DNA from: Bacteroidales bacterium UBA1745
GTDB lineage: Bacteria; Bacteroidota; Bacteroidia; Bacteroidales; UBA932
Length of the DNA: 6,766 nucleotides
Assembly (NCBI GenBank): GCA_002314885.1
Contig: DCHT01000067.1
Coordinates: 4,574 to 11,339 of the forward strand
Direction of reading: 5' to 3'
Numbering within the stretch: position 1 is the stretch's first letter; every line of letters starts with the position of its first letter. Positions 1 to 6,151 of this stretch are shown here, one piece after another. The position numbers and the translations under genes were made by a program. The notes beneath the pieces were generated by a model. That model was not told where the DNA came from and did not search any database. It was given only the letters and a program-made list of their open reading frames with translations.

Positions 1-381
1 GCCGCAACCCACGATGAGAGCCGTCCTCAGCGGACGCTCACCGGCCTTCGCCAGTCTATCATTTTCCTCTCGCAGGAGCGCATCCACGCCGCGGAAGTCA
101 GAATTATAAGCCTCAATGCCATTCTTGGTCTTGACAAGCAGGTTGGTCGCACCTATGAGCTGACACTCGGCGCTCGGACAGTCCGCCTTCGCAAAGGCAT
201 TCTCCTTGAACGGAGCGGTGACATTGATGCCGTCGTATTCATCCAGGAAACTCTGCCAGGACGCCTCGAACTCGGCCCCCTGAATAAGGTCGTACTGATA
301 CTTGCCCGCGTATGCCGCTCTGAAGAGAGCCGGGCTCTGGGAATGCTCGATCGGATGTCCGATCAGTCCGAATTTCTTCAT
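1..381 (-). CDS. aroE: shikimate dehydrogenase, N-terminal part (runs off left edge)
   Basis: Only the first 127 codons are present; the frame is open to the window edge. AroE reduces 3-dehydroshikimate to shikimate with NADPH in the cytoplasmic chorismate (aromatic amino acid) pathway. Translating the minus strand from the ATG at 381 gives MKKFGLIGHPIEHSQSPALF, the family's opening substrate-binding motif with Ser14 and Ser16. Next come NVTAPFK at residues 53-59 (Lys59 is the expected catalytic lysine), IGATN at 76-80, and NSDFRG at 93-98 (Asp95 is the expected catalytic acid). The window ends in LIVGCG (122-127), the start of the Rossmann-fold glycine loop for NADPH, so the cofactor domain lies outside. 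The start sits 2 bases after the stop of the upstream methyltransferase, so the two are almost certainly co-transcribed and possibly translationally coupled. Nothing suggests it is broken; it is truncated only by the window. Confidence 0.93.
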   Translation of the reverse strand, partial: MKKFGLIGHPIEHSQSPALFRAAYAGKYQYDLIQGAEFEASWQSFLDEYDGINVTAPFKENAFAKADCPSAECQLIGATNLLVKTKNGIEAYNSDFRGVDALLREENDRLAKAGERPLRTALIVGCG

Positions 382-383
382 AG

Positions 384-1208
384 CTACGAATTTCTCTGTC
401 TGACCGCCTCAAATAGCAGGATTGCCGCCGAAACGGATGCGTTCAGGGAATCCAGCCTGCCGAGCATAGGTATCTTGATGTGTGCGTCAGCCGCAACGCG
501 CCAGGCATCGGTCAGGCCTGTCGCCTCGGTGCCGATGACGATTGCGGTGCCGCGCTTCATATCGGTGTCGTAGTACCACTCCGAATCCTGCAGCTGCGCG
601 GTCAGTATCTGTATCTTGCGGGCCTTGAGCCACGCGATGGTCTCTTCGGAAGTCGCAGCGGCGCTCTGCACCGTGAAGATGCCGCCTATGCTGCTGCGTA
701 TGAGGTTCGGATTGTAGAGATCGGTGCGCGGATCGCAGATGATGACGGCATCCGCCCCGGCCGCATCAGCGCTCCTGAGCACGGCGCCCAGGTTGCCCGG
801 CTTCTCCACGCTCTCAAGGATGACCACCAGCGGACTCTCGCCGAGTCTGAGATCATCCAGCGTATGCGGCTTGGCCTTCATCTCCGCGATGATGCCCTCA
901 GTGCCCCCGCGATATGCGATCTTGTCATACAGATGAGCTGGGACCTCGATCACATTGATATCTTCGCCCAGGGCCGGGATTTCGCCTATTGTCTGGCCCT
1001 CGCCCAGTGCCGGGATGGCCTCGCCGAAAATCTCAGGGCAGACGAACACAGTGGCCGCCTGATAGCCCGCCTCGAGACAATGCTCCAGTTCGCGCCTTCC
1101 CTCGACCACGAAAAGTCCCTTCTCGCGACGTGTGCGAGACTTCTCCTGCAGCTCCAGCAGCAGCTTCACCTTCGGATTCTGCGCCGATGTAATCTGTTCT
1201 ACTTTCAT
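384..1208 (-). CDS. SpoU/TrmH-family RNA 2'-O-ribose methyltransferase
   Basis: A 274-aa SAM-dependent methyltransferase predicted to methylate a ribose 2'-OH in rRNA or tRNA. The N-terminal substrate-binding part (about 1-110) begins ITSAQNPKVK and contains EGLFVVEG-like EKGLFVVEG (29-37), typical of RlmB/TsnR-like proteins. The C-terminal SPOUT (knotted) domain shows all three SpoU motifs: EKPGNLGAVLRSADAAGAD (135-153, with Asn139 and Arg145), IGTEATGL (225-232), and IPMLGRLDSLNASVSAA (246-262, with the Ser-Leu-Asn-Ser signature). I start at the ATG at 1208 and not the in-frame ATG at 1235, because homologues begin at this point and the extra nine residues (MRKIIIFAT) are unlike the family. 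An internal near-duplication of IPALGE occurs at 65-70 and 77-82. The gene leads directly into aroE. The exact RNA target cannot be assigned from sequence alone, so no symbol is given. Confidence 0.93.
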   Translation of the reverse strand: MKVEQITSAQNPKVKLLLELQEKSRTRREKGLFVVEGRRELEHCLEAGYQAATVFVCPEIFGEAIPALGEGQTIGEIPALGEDINVIEVPAHLYDKIAYRGGTEGIIAEMKAKPHTLDDLRLGESPLVVILESVEKPGNLGAVLRSADAAGADAVIICDPRTDLYNPNLIRSSIGGIFTVQSAAATSEETIAWLKARKIQILTAQLQDSEWYYDTDMKRGTAIVIGTEATGLTDAWRVAADAHIKIPMLGRLDSLNASVSAAILLFEAVRQRNS

Positions 1209-1213
1209 AGTTG

Positions 1214-1221
1214 CGAAGATA
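1214..1221 (-). promoter_or_regulatory. possible -7 element for methyltransferase-aroE
   Basis: On the minus strand the sequence TATCTTCG matches the Bacteroides -7 consensus TAnnTTTG at all but one position and lies 5 bases upstream of the chosen ATG. No TTTG (-33) is seen 19-21 bases further upstream. If used, the transcript would start at or next to the ATG, giving a leaderless mRNA. This is weak evidence. Confidence 0.25.
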
Positions 1222-1365
1222 ATGATTTTTCGCATAACCCCCGTTTTTGTATTTCACCACACATAGGCAATAGCGCGTTTGTTTTTCGTCATACACGGGC
1301 AAATATTGGCTTTTGATATTTACCATCCATAGTTAGACGCCACCCAATGCCTCTATGCGATATGA

Positions 1366-1403
1366 GCGTGGAAGGTGAGGCGATTTTGCCTCACCTTCCA
1401 CGC
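1366..1403. repeat. left REP-like hairpin, 16-bp perfect stem
   Basis: GCGTGGAAGGTGAGGC (1366-1381) is the exact inverse complement of 1388-1403, separated by the 6-base loop GATTTT. No T-run follows on either strand, so it does not look like a simple intrinsic terminator. Thirty-five bases (1367-1401) recur identically on the other side of the transposase gene. Confidence 0.95.
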
Positions 1404-1438
1404 AAAAGCCCCAATTGACGGCACATAGGCCACATCAT

Positions 1439-1452
1439 CGTGGACGGTGAAT
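1439..1452. repeat. left inner half-palindrome
   Basis: CGTGGACGGTGAAT is one arm of the hairpin sequence with one base changed (C for A at 1445). It is the inverse complement of 2514-2527 at 13 of 14 positions. It begins 35 bases after the left hairpin and just before the transposase promoter, so it could be a transposase binding or guide site, or an operator for self-regulation (inference). Confidence 0.7.
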
Positions 1453-1457
1453 ATTGT

Positions 1458-1489
1458 TTTGTTTTTTGCTGGAAGATATGATACCTTTG
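1458..1489 (+). promoter_or_regulatory. Bacteroides-type promoter for the transposase
   Basis: TTTG at 1458-1461 and TACCTTTG at 1482-1489 are separated by 20 bases. This is a full match to the known Bacteroides primary-sigma consensus TTTG-N19-21-TAnnTTTG. A start a few bases downstream (about 1495-1500) would give a leader of roughly 55 bases before the ATG at 1553. A second TTTG at 1465-1468 is too close for normal spacing. Confidence 0.72.
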
Positions 1490-1522
1490 AAAAGAGGAAA
1501 GAAAACAAACACCTTTGAAAAG
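1483..1522 (+). repeat. 12-base direct repeat at the promoter
   Basis: ACCTTTGAAAAG occurs at 1483-1494 and again at 1511-1522, spaced 28 bases start to start. The first copy overlaps the -7 element; the second would lie in the transcript leader. It could be an operator pair or a chance AT-rich repeat. Confidence 0.5.
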
Positions 1523-1552
1523 CAGCCATAGTGGGGGGCGAGATGGATTACG

Positions 1553-2512
1553 ATGAAGTTGGATTCTGTTCTGCTGCAGGAGATTGAAAGCGATCTCGGC
1601 ATTAACATCACTTTTGAGAAAGGACGCCGCATTCCGGTCCGGAATTGCTGGCATTTCAGTACTGACGGCAACACTGTTGACGCTGTTTTTGAAGACGACG
1701 AAGACTTCCGGAACGGTATGAACAGAGTGTTTCTGGTGGTCCGCAATTACAGGATAGTCATACTGGCCTTCTGCCTGATGGACACCCATATTCATTTCAT
1801 AATATGGGGCAGTTACGATGACTGCAATCAGTTTATGCACGAGTATATCCGGAGGACCTCAATGGACATTACGCGGAAGCACGGACACAGCAAAAAACTG
1901 GAGAATGTCCCCGTACATTGTCAGAAAATCGACAACGTGTTCTACCTGAAGGTATGTATATGCTATGTGATCAAGAATCCTCCGGTCGGCGGTATCGCAT
2001 ACAATGCACTGGACTATCCTTGGTCAAGCGCACCCCTTTACTTCAGGCGCTCAGGGAACTGGGCCGCCCCCAACTGGACAGACGGACGACATAGCATAGA
2101 ACTCGGGGGAAATCTCAAGCGAACGGTCCTCAGGACAAGGGATACGTCTCGCGAAATGGTGGAAATCACCGACAACGAAATGGTGTTTCCCGGAGCATAC
2201 GTGGCCTACGAGATCGTCGAAAGCCTCTTCCGCACCTGCAAGGGCTTTAACTACTTTATGTGCATCACCAAAGAAGAGGATGTCGAGACTAAGGACGGAC
2301 GCATCTCAAGGCTTTCAATACCTATGCAGGAAATGAGGCAGAATAAGGCCACAGTTTGTCTGAAACTGTTTGGCACGAAATCGACGAACAAACTGTCAAT
2401 GCCGCAGAGGATCAAACTGGCAAAGGTCCTCAAAGCACAGTATCACAGCTCCACAAAGCAGATTCTGAGGCTATGCGGCATACGATATGAGGAGGGCAAA
2501 GACTTGATATGA
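1553..2512 (+). CDS. Y1 (HUH) REP-associated tyrosine transposase
   Basis: A 319-aa protein of the IS200-like Y1 transposase/RAYT family, single-strand DNA endonucleases that nick at palindromes through a tyrosine-DNA bond. The early strand CWHFSTDGNTVDAVFEDDED (32-51) matches the family's typical YHVTxRGNxxxxxFxDDxD opening. The HUH metal site is THIHF (78-82, His79 and His81). The expected catalytic tyrosine is Tyr138 in YVIKNPP (138-144), followed by the RAYT hallmark DYPWSS (154-159). All active-site residues are therefore present. The protein is longer than minimal IS200 TnpA (about 150 aa). Residues about 160-275 are not recognised, and the end, LSMPQRIKLAKVL to QILRLCGI (281-310), looks like a helix-turn-helix DNA-binding tail. 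The ATG at 1553 is forced by an in-frame stop at 1529. No clear Shine-Dalgarno sequence is placed for it; the G-run at 1533-1538 is about 15 bases upstream. It is flanked by hairpin repeats and has its own promoter. Confidence 0.88.
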   Translation: MKLDSVLLQEIESDLGINITFEKGRRIPVRNCWHFSTDGNTVDAVFEDDEDFRNGMNRVFLVVRNYRIVILAFCLMDTHIHFIIWGSYDDCNQFMHEYIRRTSMDITRKHGHSKKLENVPVHCQKIDNVFYLKVCICYVIKNPPVGGIAYNALDYPWSSAPLYFRRSGNWAAPNWTDGRHSIELGGNLKRTVLRTRDTSREMVEITDNEMVFPGAYVAYEIVESLFRTCKGFNYFMCITKEEDVETKDGRISRLSIPMQEMRQNKATVCLKLFGTKSTNKLSMPQRIKLAKVLKAQYHSSTKQILRLCGIRYEEGKDLI

Positions 2513-2513
2513 C

Positions 2514-2531
2514 ATTCACCTTCCACGCTCA
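2514..2531. repeat. right inner half-palindrome
   Basis: Two bases after the transposase stop, ATTCACCTTCCACG (2514-2527) is inverted relative to 1439-1452 (13 of 14). The stretch 2516-2531 is also the exact inverse complement, over 16 bases, of 1363-1378 at the outer edge of the left hairpin. It is a single arm with no local partner, lying 36 bases before the right hairpin. Confidence 0.75.
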
Positions 2532-2563
2532 GAGGCAACAGAGCTCATCTTTTCGCCACCACC

Positions 2564-2597
2564 GTGGAAGGTGAGGCGATTTTGCCTCACCTTCCAC
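2564..2597. repeat. right REP-like hairpin, 14-bp perfect stem
   Basis: GTGGAAGGTGAGGC (2564-2577) pairs perfectly with 2584-2597 around the loop GATTTT. It is identical to the left hairpin except that the two outermost base pairs are lost (C2563 opposite A2598). No T-tract follows, so termination is not indicated. Confidence 0.95.
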
Positions 2598-2661
2598 AGC
2601 AATCACCCAATAGAATGCACAGAAGCGGTAAAACTGCGGACGGTGAATTGCAATTATTCAT

Positions 2662-2669
2662 TAACTTTG
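2662..2669 (+). promoter_or_regulatory. -7 element of the S46 peptidase promoter
   Basis: TAACTTTG fits the Bacteroides -7 consensus TAnnTTTG exactly and lies 53 bases before the peptidase ATG, giving a leader of about 45-50 bases. No TTTG is present at the usual 19-21 bases upstream; the nearest TTG (2648-2650) is too close. The promoter is therefore only half supported. It lies outside the right hairpin of the RAYT element, so the peptidase keeps its own promoter. Confidence 0.5.
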
Positions 2670-2722
2670 CTTCTGTAATAAAAGCCATCGAGCAGGGAAC
2701 TGACAAGATAACGACAATAGAT

Positions 2723-4783
2723 ATGAAAAAGATACTGACCATTCTCATCGCGGCGATTATGCCGCTCGCAGCCTGGGCCGATGACGGAATGTGGCTGCCA
2801 AGCCTCATCAGAGAGCGCATTGCGGATATGCAGGCGAAGGGCTTCAAGCTCTCGGCGGAGGATATCTACAGCGTGAACGAGGCATCCCTGAAGGATGCGG
2901 TCGTGCTCTTCGGGCGCGGCTGCACAGGCGAGCTGATTTCCGCAGAGGGACTGCTCATCACCAACCACCACTGCGGCTACGGACAGATCCAGCGCCACTC
3001 CAGCGTGGAGCACGACTACCTGCGCGATGGCTTCTGGGCAATGAAGCGCAGCGAGGAACTGCCTTGCCCGGGCCTCAGCGTCAGTTTCCTGGACAGGATG
3101 GAGGACGTGACCGAGGTCGTACTTCGCGGCTATGAGAAGTCTATGAGCGAGGAGCAGAGGGATTCAGTGGTCAGGGCCAACAGCAAGGCCGTCATCGCAG
3201 ATGCGGTCAGAGCCGGCGAGGGCCTGCGTGCCAGCGTCGAGGCGCTCTACTATGGCAACCAGTACTATCTTTTCGTATATCGCGAGTATTCGGACGTGCG
3301 CCTCGTGGGGGCACCGCCTTCATCCATAGGCAAGTTCGGAGGCGACACCGACAACTGGATGTGGCCGCGCCACACGGGCGACTTTTCAATGTTCCGCGTC
3401 TATGCCGACAAGGACAACAAGCCGGCTGGCTACAGCGAGGAGAACGTGCCATATCAGCCTAAGAGGTTCTTCAAAGTGTCCGTGGCCGGAGTCAAGGAAG
3501 GCGACTTCACCTTCATCTACGGCTTCCCGGGCAGCACCAAGGAGTACATCAGTTCCGCATCCGTGAACTATATTTCCGAAATATCAGACCCTGCGCGAAT
3601 TGACATACGCACCCAGAGGCTGGCCATTCAGAAGAAATATATGTCCCAGAGCCAGAAGGTGCGCATCCAGTACAGCAGCAAGAACGCCAGCGTCGCCAAC
3701 GCCTGGAAGAAATGGCAGGGCGAAGTCAAGGGCATACGCAAGAATCACGTGATCGCGACCAAGCAAGCCTACGAGCAGCGTTTCGAGGACTGGGCGAAGG
3801 GCAGCGAATACGAGGGCATCACCGCCAAGATAGCCTCCCTCGAGGCCGAGGCTCAGCCGTACAACTTCGCACGCGACATCTACACCGAGACCGCATACGC
3901 CCTGGAACTCAGTTCTATGGCCTCGAAGATAGTGGGCGACCTCAAGAGCCGCGGCGTGGACGGAGTCAACTATGCTGCCTACTATAAGGACTACTGCGTG
4001 GACATCGACAAGGAGTGCTTCGTGGCCGAAATGAACGCCTTCAAGGCATACGTACCAGAGGAACTCCAGCCGGAATATTTCCGCACTGAACTCGCCCGCT
4101 GCGGCAGCGTGGAGGCCTGGGCGGAGGAAATGTTCAGCAGTTCAGCCTTCGTCAGCGAAGAGAGCGCCAAGATCCTGACCGAAGCGGCCGAGGCAGCCAA
4201 GGATCCGGCCTATATATTCTATAGGTCAATGTACAACTGGTATGCGGATGTCATCCGTCCAGAGATCCGCAGGCGCAGCCTTGAGATAGACCTGGCCAAC
4301 AGGGCTTATATGCGCGGCCAGATGGCCTTCGAGAAGGAGCGCGACTTCTTCCCGGATGCAAACCTCACCCTGCGCGTGGCGTATGGTCACGTGTGCGGCT
4401 ACTCCCCTGCCGACGGCACCTACTACAGGCCTGTTTCCACCCTCAAGGGTGTGATGGAAAAGGACAATCCGGAAATATTCGACTACAACATCCCTCAGGT
4501 GCTGCGCGACATCTATGCCAAGGGCGGCTTCGAGGACACCCCTGTCTGCTTCCTGGCCAACAACCACACCACGGGCGGCAATTCAGGCAGCCCTGTCATC
4601 AATGCTGACGGCAACCTCATAGGCCTCAACTTCGACCGCGTATGGGAAGGCACGATGAGCGACATAGTCTTCGATCCGGAGATATGCCGCAACATATCCC
4701 TGGACATACGCTATGCCCTTTTCATAATAAAGGAACTCGGGCACGCAGACCACCTCATCGACGAGATGGTACTGGTCAAGTAA
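2723..4783 (+). CDS. family S46 dipeptidyl peptidase, DPP11-like
   Basis: A 686-aa exported serine peptidase that removes dipeptides from peptide N-termini in the periplasm. The start at 2723 is chosen because it opens a clean signal peptide, MKKILTILIAAIMPLAAWA, cleaved before Asp20. The frame extends upstream to 2564, but that extension reads through the hairpin repeat. The mature N-terminus DDGMWLPSLI is typical of S46. The chymotrypsin-like triad is visible: His83 in TNHHCGYG (80-87), Asp220 in RHTGDFS (216-222), and Ser621 in GGNSGSP (618-624). Asn211-Trp212 (DNWMW) and Asp638 match residues known in the family to hold the substrate's free amino end. Arg639, 18 residues after the serine in NFDRVWEG, corresponds to the Arg that gives DPP11 its preference for Asp/Glu at P1; DPP7 has Gly there. 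A largely helical lid domain (about 280-580) separates Asp220 from Ser621. Length is close to the family's usual 700-720. It faces two MFS genes across a shared terminator. The S46 assignment is near certain; the DPP11 subtype rests mainly on Arg639. Confidence 0.95.
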   Translation: MKKILTILIAAIMPLAAWADDGMWLPSLIRERIADMQAKGFKLSAEDIYSVNEASLKDAVVLFGRGCTGELISAEGLLITNHHCGYGQIQRHSSVEHDYLRDGFWAMKRSEELPCPGLSVSFLDRMEDVTEVVLRGYEKSMSEEQRDSVVRANSKAVIADAVRAGEGLRASVEALYYGNQYYLFVYREYSDVRLVGAPPSSIGKFGGDTDNWMWPRHTGDFSMFRVYADKDNKPAGYSEENVPYQPKRFFKVSVAGVKEGDFTFIYGFPGSTKEYISSASVNYISEISDPARIDIRTQRLAIQKKYMSQSQKVRIQYSSKNASVANAWKKWQGEVKGIRKNHVIATKQAYEQRFEDWAKGSEYEGITAKIASLEAEAQPYNFARDIYTETAYALELSSMASKIVGDLKSRGVDGVNYAAYYKDYCVDIDKECFVAEMNAFKAYVPEELQPEYFRTELARCGSVEAWAEEMFSSSAFVSEESAKILTEAAEAAKDPAYIFYRSMYNWYADVIRPEIRRRSLEIDLANRAYMRGQMAFEKERDFFPDANLTLRVAYGHVCGYSPADGTYYRPVSTLKGVMEKDNPEIFDYNIPQVLRDIYAKGGFEDTPVCFLANNHTTGGNSGSPVINADGNLIGLNFDRVWEGTMSDIVFDPEICRNISLDIRYALFIIKELGHADHLIDEMVLVK

Positions 4784-4793
4784 TAATAAAAAG

Positions 4794-4818
4794 AAAGGCG
4801 TCGGAATCCGACGCCTTT
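4794..4818. terminator. bidirectional intrinsic terminator between convergent genes
   Basis: AAAGGCGTCGG (4794-4804) pairs perfectly with 4808-4818 around a 3-base loop. On the plus strand it is followed by GCTTTTATTT; on the minus strand by CTTTTTATTATTA. It begins 11 bases after the peptidase stop and ends 5 bases before the stop of the minus-strand MFS gene, so it can serve both transcripts. Confidence 0.9.
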
Positions 4819-4822
4819 GCTT

Positions 4823-6151
4823 TTATTTGCCCGCAGGCTTATCCAGCCCCAGTTCAGGATGCTTCCTTGAAGAGTATATCAGGCAGCAGGCAACCGCGAT
4901 TGCCACTATGCCCAGGCCGATGAATATGAACTCAGCATTGACTGCGGCCACAACTTCGTCGGAAATGCTCTTGAAGATTCGTCCCACGAAGATAGGGACG
5001 ATGAGCATACCCATATTCTGTATCCAGTAGATCAGCGAATACGCAGTGCCCAGGTTCTTCTCAGGAACGATCTTAGGCACTGAAGGCCACATTGCGGAAG
5101 GCACCAGGGAATAACCCACACCGAGGAGAGCGATGCCGAAATAGCCCCAGAACGCCACGCCCTGAGGCGCGAATGCAATCACCAGATGCGCCGCCAGCAC
5201 GAGGCAGGAACCGGCAATCATCCAGACTGTCGCCTTGCCGACCTTGTCCACGAGAGCGCCGAAGAAAGGCGTGAAGATCACCGTGAAGAATGGAATCATA
5301 GTGATGACCCACTTTGCCTTGTCCACCTCCAGGCCGAAGCGAGGGATGACTATCGCCGTGCCGAACTTCTTGAAGGAAATGATGCAGCAGTAGAAGAACA
5401 CGCAGAGCAGCGCGATCATAATGAAGCGCGGATTGGTCAGCAGACGGGTGATGTCCGAGAACTTGAACTTGTCGTTCGCAGCCACCTCTCCCCTCTTTGC
5501 AACCAGGCCCTCAGCCTTATCAAAACGGGCATCCATAGCCACGAATATGGCCCAGAGCACTCCTCCGAGAAGCAGGAGGCAAAGGCCCACGAGGGCCGGA
5601 CGGGAAGTGTCGGCAAGCGTATAGAACTCCTTCTGCGCGACCAGTACAGGCGAGAGGATGAAGGCGGCCGCCGTGCCCAGGCGGGCAATGGCAAGCTGCA
5701 ATCCCATCGCGAAGGCCACGTTGCGGCCCTTGAACCACTTGGCGATGGAACGCGTGACGGCGACTCCGGCTATCTCGCTGCCGAGGCCGAAGAGCATACA
5801 GCCCACGTATGCCAGGGTCAGGGATGCCTTCGGAGACAGTCCCGAAACGAGAGCCCCATAAACTGCGACGGCGCCGCCCACCATCAGTCCCACGAAGATG
5901 GAACCGACGAGTCGCACGCCGAAGATATCCAGGAGCATACCGCAGATGATCAGTCCGCCCCAGACGCAGAGGAATGAGTATCCGCCGGCATAGAAGCCGT
6001 AATCAGCGGAGTCCCATCCCAGCTGCAGGGCGTCAGGGTTCCTGAATATCTGGGAAATCGTGCTGAACATATCGTCGAAGAAGTACGATGCGAACATCGG
6101 AACGACGAGGCAGGCCAGCGCGACCCAGCACCAGATGGCTTTGTTGCGCAT
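4823..6151 (-). CDS. MFS transporter, MFSD1-like (possible dipeptide carrier)
   Basis: A 442-aa inner-membrane protein with about 12 hydrophobic segments in two halves, joined by a charged loop (about 207-235). Each half has an MFS motif-A-like loop: GMLLDIFGVR (71-80) and GALVDKVGKA (298-307). Compared from memory with eukaryotic MFSD1, a lysosomal dipeptide uniporter, the matches are unusually specific: GLGSEIAGVAV (122-132), KWFKGRN (138-144), GLQLAIARLG (150-159), and a second-half block SLVPSAMWPSVPKIV (348-362) then LGTAYSLIYWIQNMG (367-381). Glu126 and Arg157 are 31 residues apart, as are the Glu and Arg reported to contact dipeptides in MFSD1. The ATG directly follows the stop of the upstream paralogue (TAAATG), implying translational coupling. 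The MFS assignment is certain; the substrate is inferred and could differ. Confidence 0.92.
   Translation of the reverse strand: MRNKAIWCWVALACLVVPMFASYFFDDMFSTISQIFRNPDALQLGWDSADYGFYAGGYSFLCVWGGLIICGMLLDIFGVRLVGSIFVGLMVGGAVAVYGALVSGLSPKASLTLAYVGCMLFGLGSEIAGVAVTRSIAKWFKGRNVAFAMGLQLAIARLGTAAAFILSPVLVAQKEFYTLADTSRPALVGLCLLLLGGVLWAIFVAMDARFDKAEGLVAKRGEVAANDKFKFSDITRLLTNPRFIMIALLCVFFYCCIISFKKFGTAIVIPRFGLEVDKAKWVITMIPFFTVIFTPFFGALVDKVGKATVWMIAGSCLVLAAHLVIAFAPQGVAFWGYFGIALLGVGYSLVPSAMWPSVPKIVPEKNLGTAYSLIYWIQNMGMLIVPIFVGRIFKSISDEVVAAVNAEFIFIGLGIVAIAVACCLIYSSRKHPELGLDKPAGK

Larger units (their letters stand above)
1209..1552. other. divergent intergenic region, methyltransferase / RAYT
   Basis: These 344 bases separate two divergently transcribed genes and hold no convincing gene. 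Reading left to right they contain a weak -7-like element for the methyltransferase, about 140 bases in which I recognise nothing, the left hairpin palindrome (1366-1403), an inner half-palindrome (1439-1452), the consensus promoter of the transposase (1458-1489), and a 12-base direct repeat (1483-1494 and 1511-1522). Open frames across the region are not supported by any recognisable protein. Confidence 0.7.
1363..2625 (+). mobile_element. REP/RAYT element: Y1 transposase between hairpin palindromes
   Basis: A self-contained unit of about 1.2 kb. It consists of a left hairpin, an inner half-site, a promoter, the Y1 transposase gene, an inverted inner half-site and a right hairpin. The two hairpins share 35 identical bases (1367-1401 and 2563-2597) in the same orientation, including the loop GATTTT. 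Similarity continues without gaps past them: 1410-1429 and 2606-2625 match at 15 of 20 positions. The inner halves (1439-1452 and 2514-2527) are inverted with 13 of 14 matching, and each lies 35-37 bases from its hairpin. This is the layout expected for a RAYT gene with its cognate REP palindromes, or for an IS200/IS605-like element with hairpin ends. I cannot define cleavage points or target-site flanks, so the outer limits are approximate. Whether it is still mobile is unknown. Confidence 0.75.

Noticed and set aside
1209..1235. Start of the methyltransferase at the upstream ATG (1235)
   Set aside because: The nine added residues are hydrophobic and unlike the family start; the ATG at 1208 gives the expected N-terminus.
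480..1316. Long open frame on the plus strand
   Set aside because: It lies antisense to the methyltransferase, which has clear SpoU motifs; its protein shows no recognisable motif and reads like a complement of a high-GC gene.
1366..1403. Left hairpin as an intrinsic terminator
   Set aside because: There is no T-run after the stem on either strand, and it recurs as a repeat beyond the transposase, which fits a REP-type role better.
1391..1840. 149-codon open frame on the minus strand
   Set aside because: It overlaps the hairpin, the transposase promoter and the transposase start in antisense; there is no domain signal.
1366..2597. CRISPR-like array
   Set aside because: There are only two full palindrome copies, more than 1 kb apart, with a gene between them; no regular spacers or cas genes.
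2564..2722. N-terminal extension of the peptidase
   Set aside because: The 53 extra codons begin inside the hairpin repeat and precede a complete signal peptide; the promoter-like TAACTTTG lies within them.
5186..5977. 263-codon open frame on the plus strand
   Set aside because: It is antisense to the MFS gene; the protein is rich in His, Arg, Glu and Asp with no fold signature, as expected from the complement of membrane-protein codons.
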